Source of the DNA: DASTCC01 sp035711465
GTDB lineage: Bacteria > Acidobacteriota > Vicinamibacteria > Vicinamibacterales > SCN-69-37
Length of the DNA: 13,517 bases
Assembly (NCBI GenBank): GCA_035711465.1
Contig: DASTCC010000507.1
Coordinates: 1-13,517, forward strand
Direction: 5' to 3'
Shown: positions 13,198 to 13,517 of the stretch, in pieces
How the letters are laid out: each line of letters opens with the position of its first letter
How positions within the stretch are numbered: the first letter of the stretch is position 1
Program-made: the position numbers and the translations under genes
The notes under the pieces: generated by a model
Told to the model about the DNA's origin: nothing
The model's input: only the letters and a program-made list of their open reading frames with translations
The model's database searches: none

Positions 13198-13517
13198 CGC
13201 GACGAATCTCGATAGATGGCACGGACCGCGCGGATGACGGCGGCAATCTGCGCGTCGCTGTGCGCGGGCGAGAGCGGCAACGACAGCAGCGTGTCGGTGA
13301 GCCGCTCGGCGTGGGGAAACTGGCCGCGGCGATAGCCGAAGCGATCGGCGTAGTACCTGGTGAGGTGCAGCGGCGGAAAGTGCACGCTCGTCGAAATGCC
13401 GGCCTGCGACAACGCGTCGGCGACCGCGTCGCGCGCGGCACCCGGCGTACCGGTGGATGCTGGCGCCATCGCCGCCGGCCACGTGTCGATCAGCACCGTA
13501 TAGAGATGCCGCGCGTG
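13194..13517 (-). CDS. DegT/DnrJ/EryC1 (PseC/SpsC-like) aminotransferase, C-terminal part
   Basis: The last 107 residues of a PLP-dependent aminotransferase; the 5' end, including the PLP lysine, lies beyond the right edge of the window. The first visible codons read HARHLYTVLID, a conserved strand of the family, followed by AGISTSVHFPPLHLTRYY (small C-terminal domain) and AERLTDTLLSLPLSPAHSDA, the closing motif of the DegT family. Such enzymes aminate C4 of the 4-keto sugar made by a 4,6-dehydratase, the second step to pseudaminic or legionaminic acid. The stop overlaps the start of the PseG-like gene (ATGA, 13194-13197), placing both in one pathway. Confidence 0.85.
   Translation of the reverse strand, partial: HARHLYTVLIDTWPAAMAPASTGTPGAARDAVADALSQAGISTSVHFPPLHLTRYYADRFGYRRGQFPHAERLTDTLLSLPLSPAHSDAQIAAVIRAVRAIYRDSSR

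Noticed and set aside
13198..13482. Upstream extension of the PseG-like frame to 421 residues
   Set aside because: The extension overlaps the well-conserved aminotransferase frame and lacks PseG sequence; the ATGA start at 13197 aligns with the PseG N-terminus.

Overview
This is a high-GC window (single lines counted by eye come to about 70% G+C) from a flagellated Gram-negative-type bacterium. Its contents are almost entirely surface-sugar biosynthesis and flagellar-stator genes. No RNA gene, insertion sequence with transposase, CRISPR array or origin is visible. The taxon cannot be fixed from sequence alone. The GC content, the GxxExxY protein and the dispersed intergenic repeats would fit an Acidobacteriota-like genome, but that is only a guess.

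Layout. On the + strand, positions 1-3136 hold the 3' end of a DUF115/MptE-like (Maf-type flagellin glycosyltransferase-like) gene, coupled through a GTGA overlap to a 772-aa protein that fuses a GT4-type glycosyltransferase, a GT2 glycosyltransferase and a C-terminal Rossmann-like domain. A small GxxExxY PD-(D/E)XK-like gene (3147-3524, minus) converges on this pair. Positions 3525-4072 are non-coding and repeat-rich: a 403-bp element with 31-bp inverted ends (30/31 matching) contains three related hairpin modules, two of which face each other and form a long stem.

From 13517 down to 4073 a minus-strand operon carries eleven genes: a DegT/PseC-like aminotransferase (5' truncated by the window edge), a PseG/SpsG-like hydrolase, a HAD phosphatase, a NeuB/PseI/SpsE-type synthase, an ATP-grasp ligase, an SpsF-type cytidylyltransferase, MotA, MotB, a CapD/WbpM-type nucleotide-sugar 4,6-dehydratase, a GT4 glycosyltransferase and a SAM methyltransferase. 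Nine of the ten junctions overlap (six by 4 bp, three by 11 bp) and the tenth is a 10-nt gap, so the set is almost certainly co-transcribed and translationally coupled.

How they may work together. The aminotransferase, PseG-like, NeuB-like and SpsF-like enzymes form most of a pathway to a CMP-activated nonulosonic acid (pseudaminic/legionaminic type, or the sugar made by Bacillus sps operons). The flagellar stator genes inside the operon and the Maf-like protein next door suggest that the sugar decorates flagellin. The HAD phosphatase and ATP-grasp ligase are not part of the textbook Pse pathway and are the best candidates for an undescribed step.
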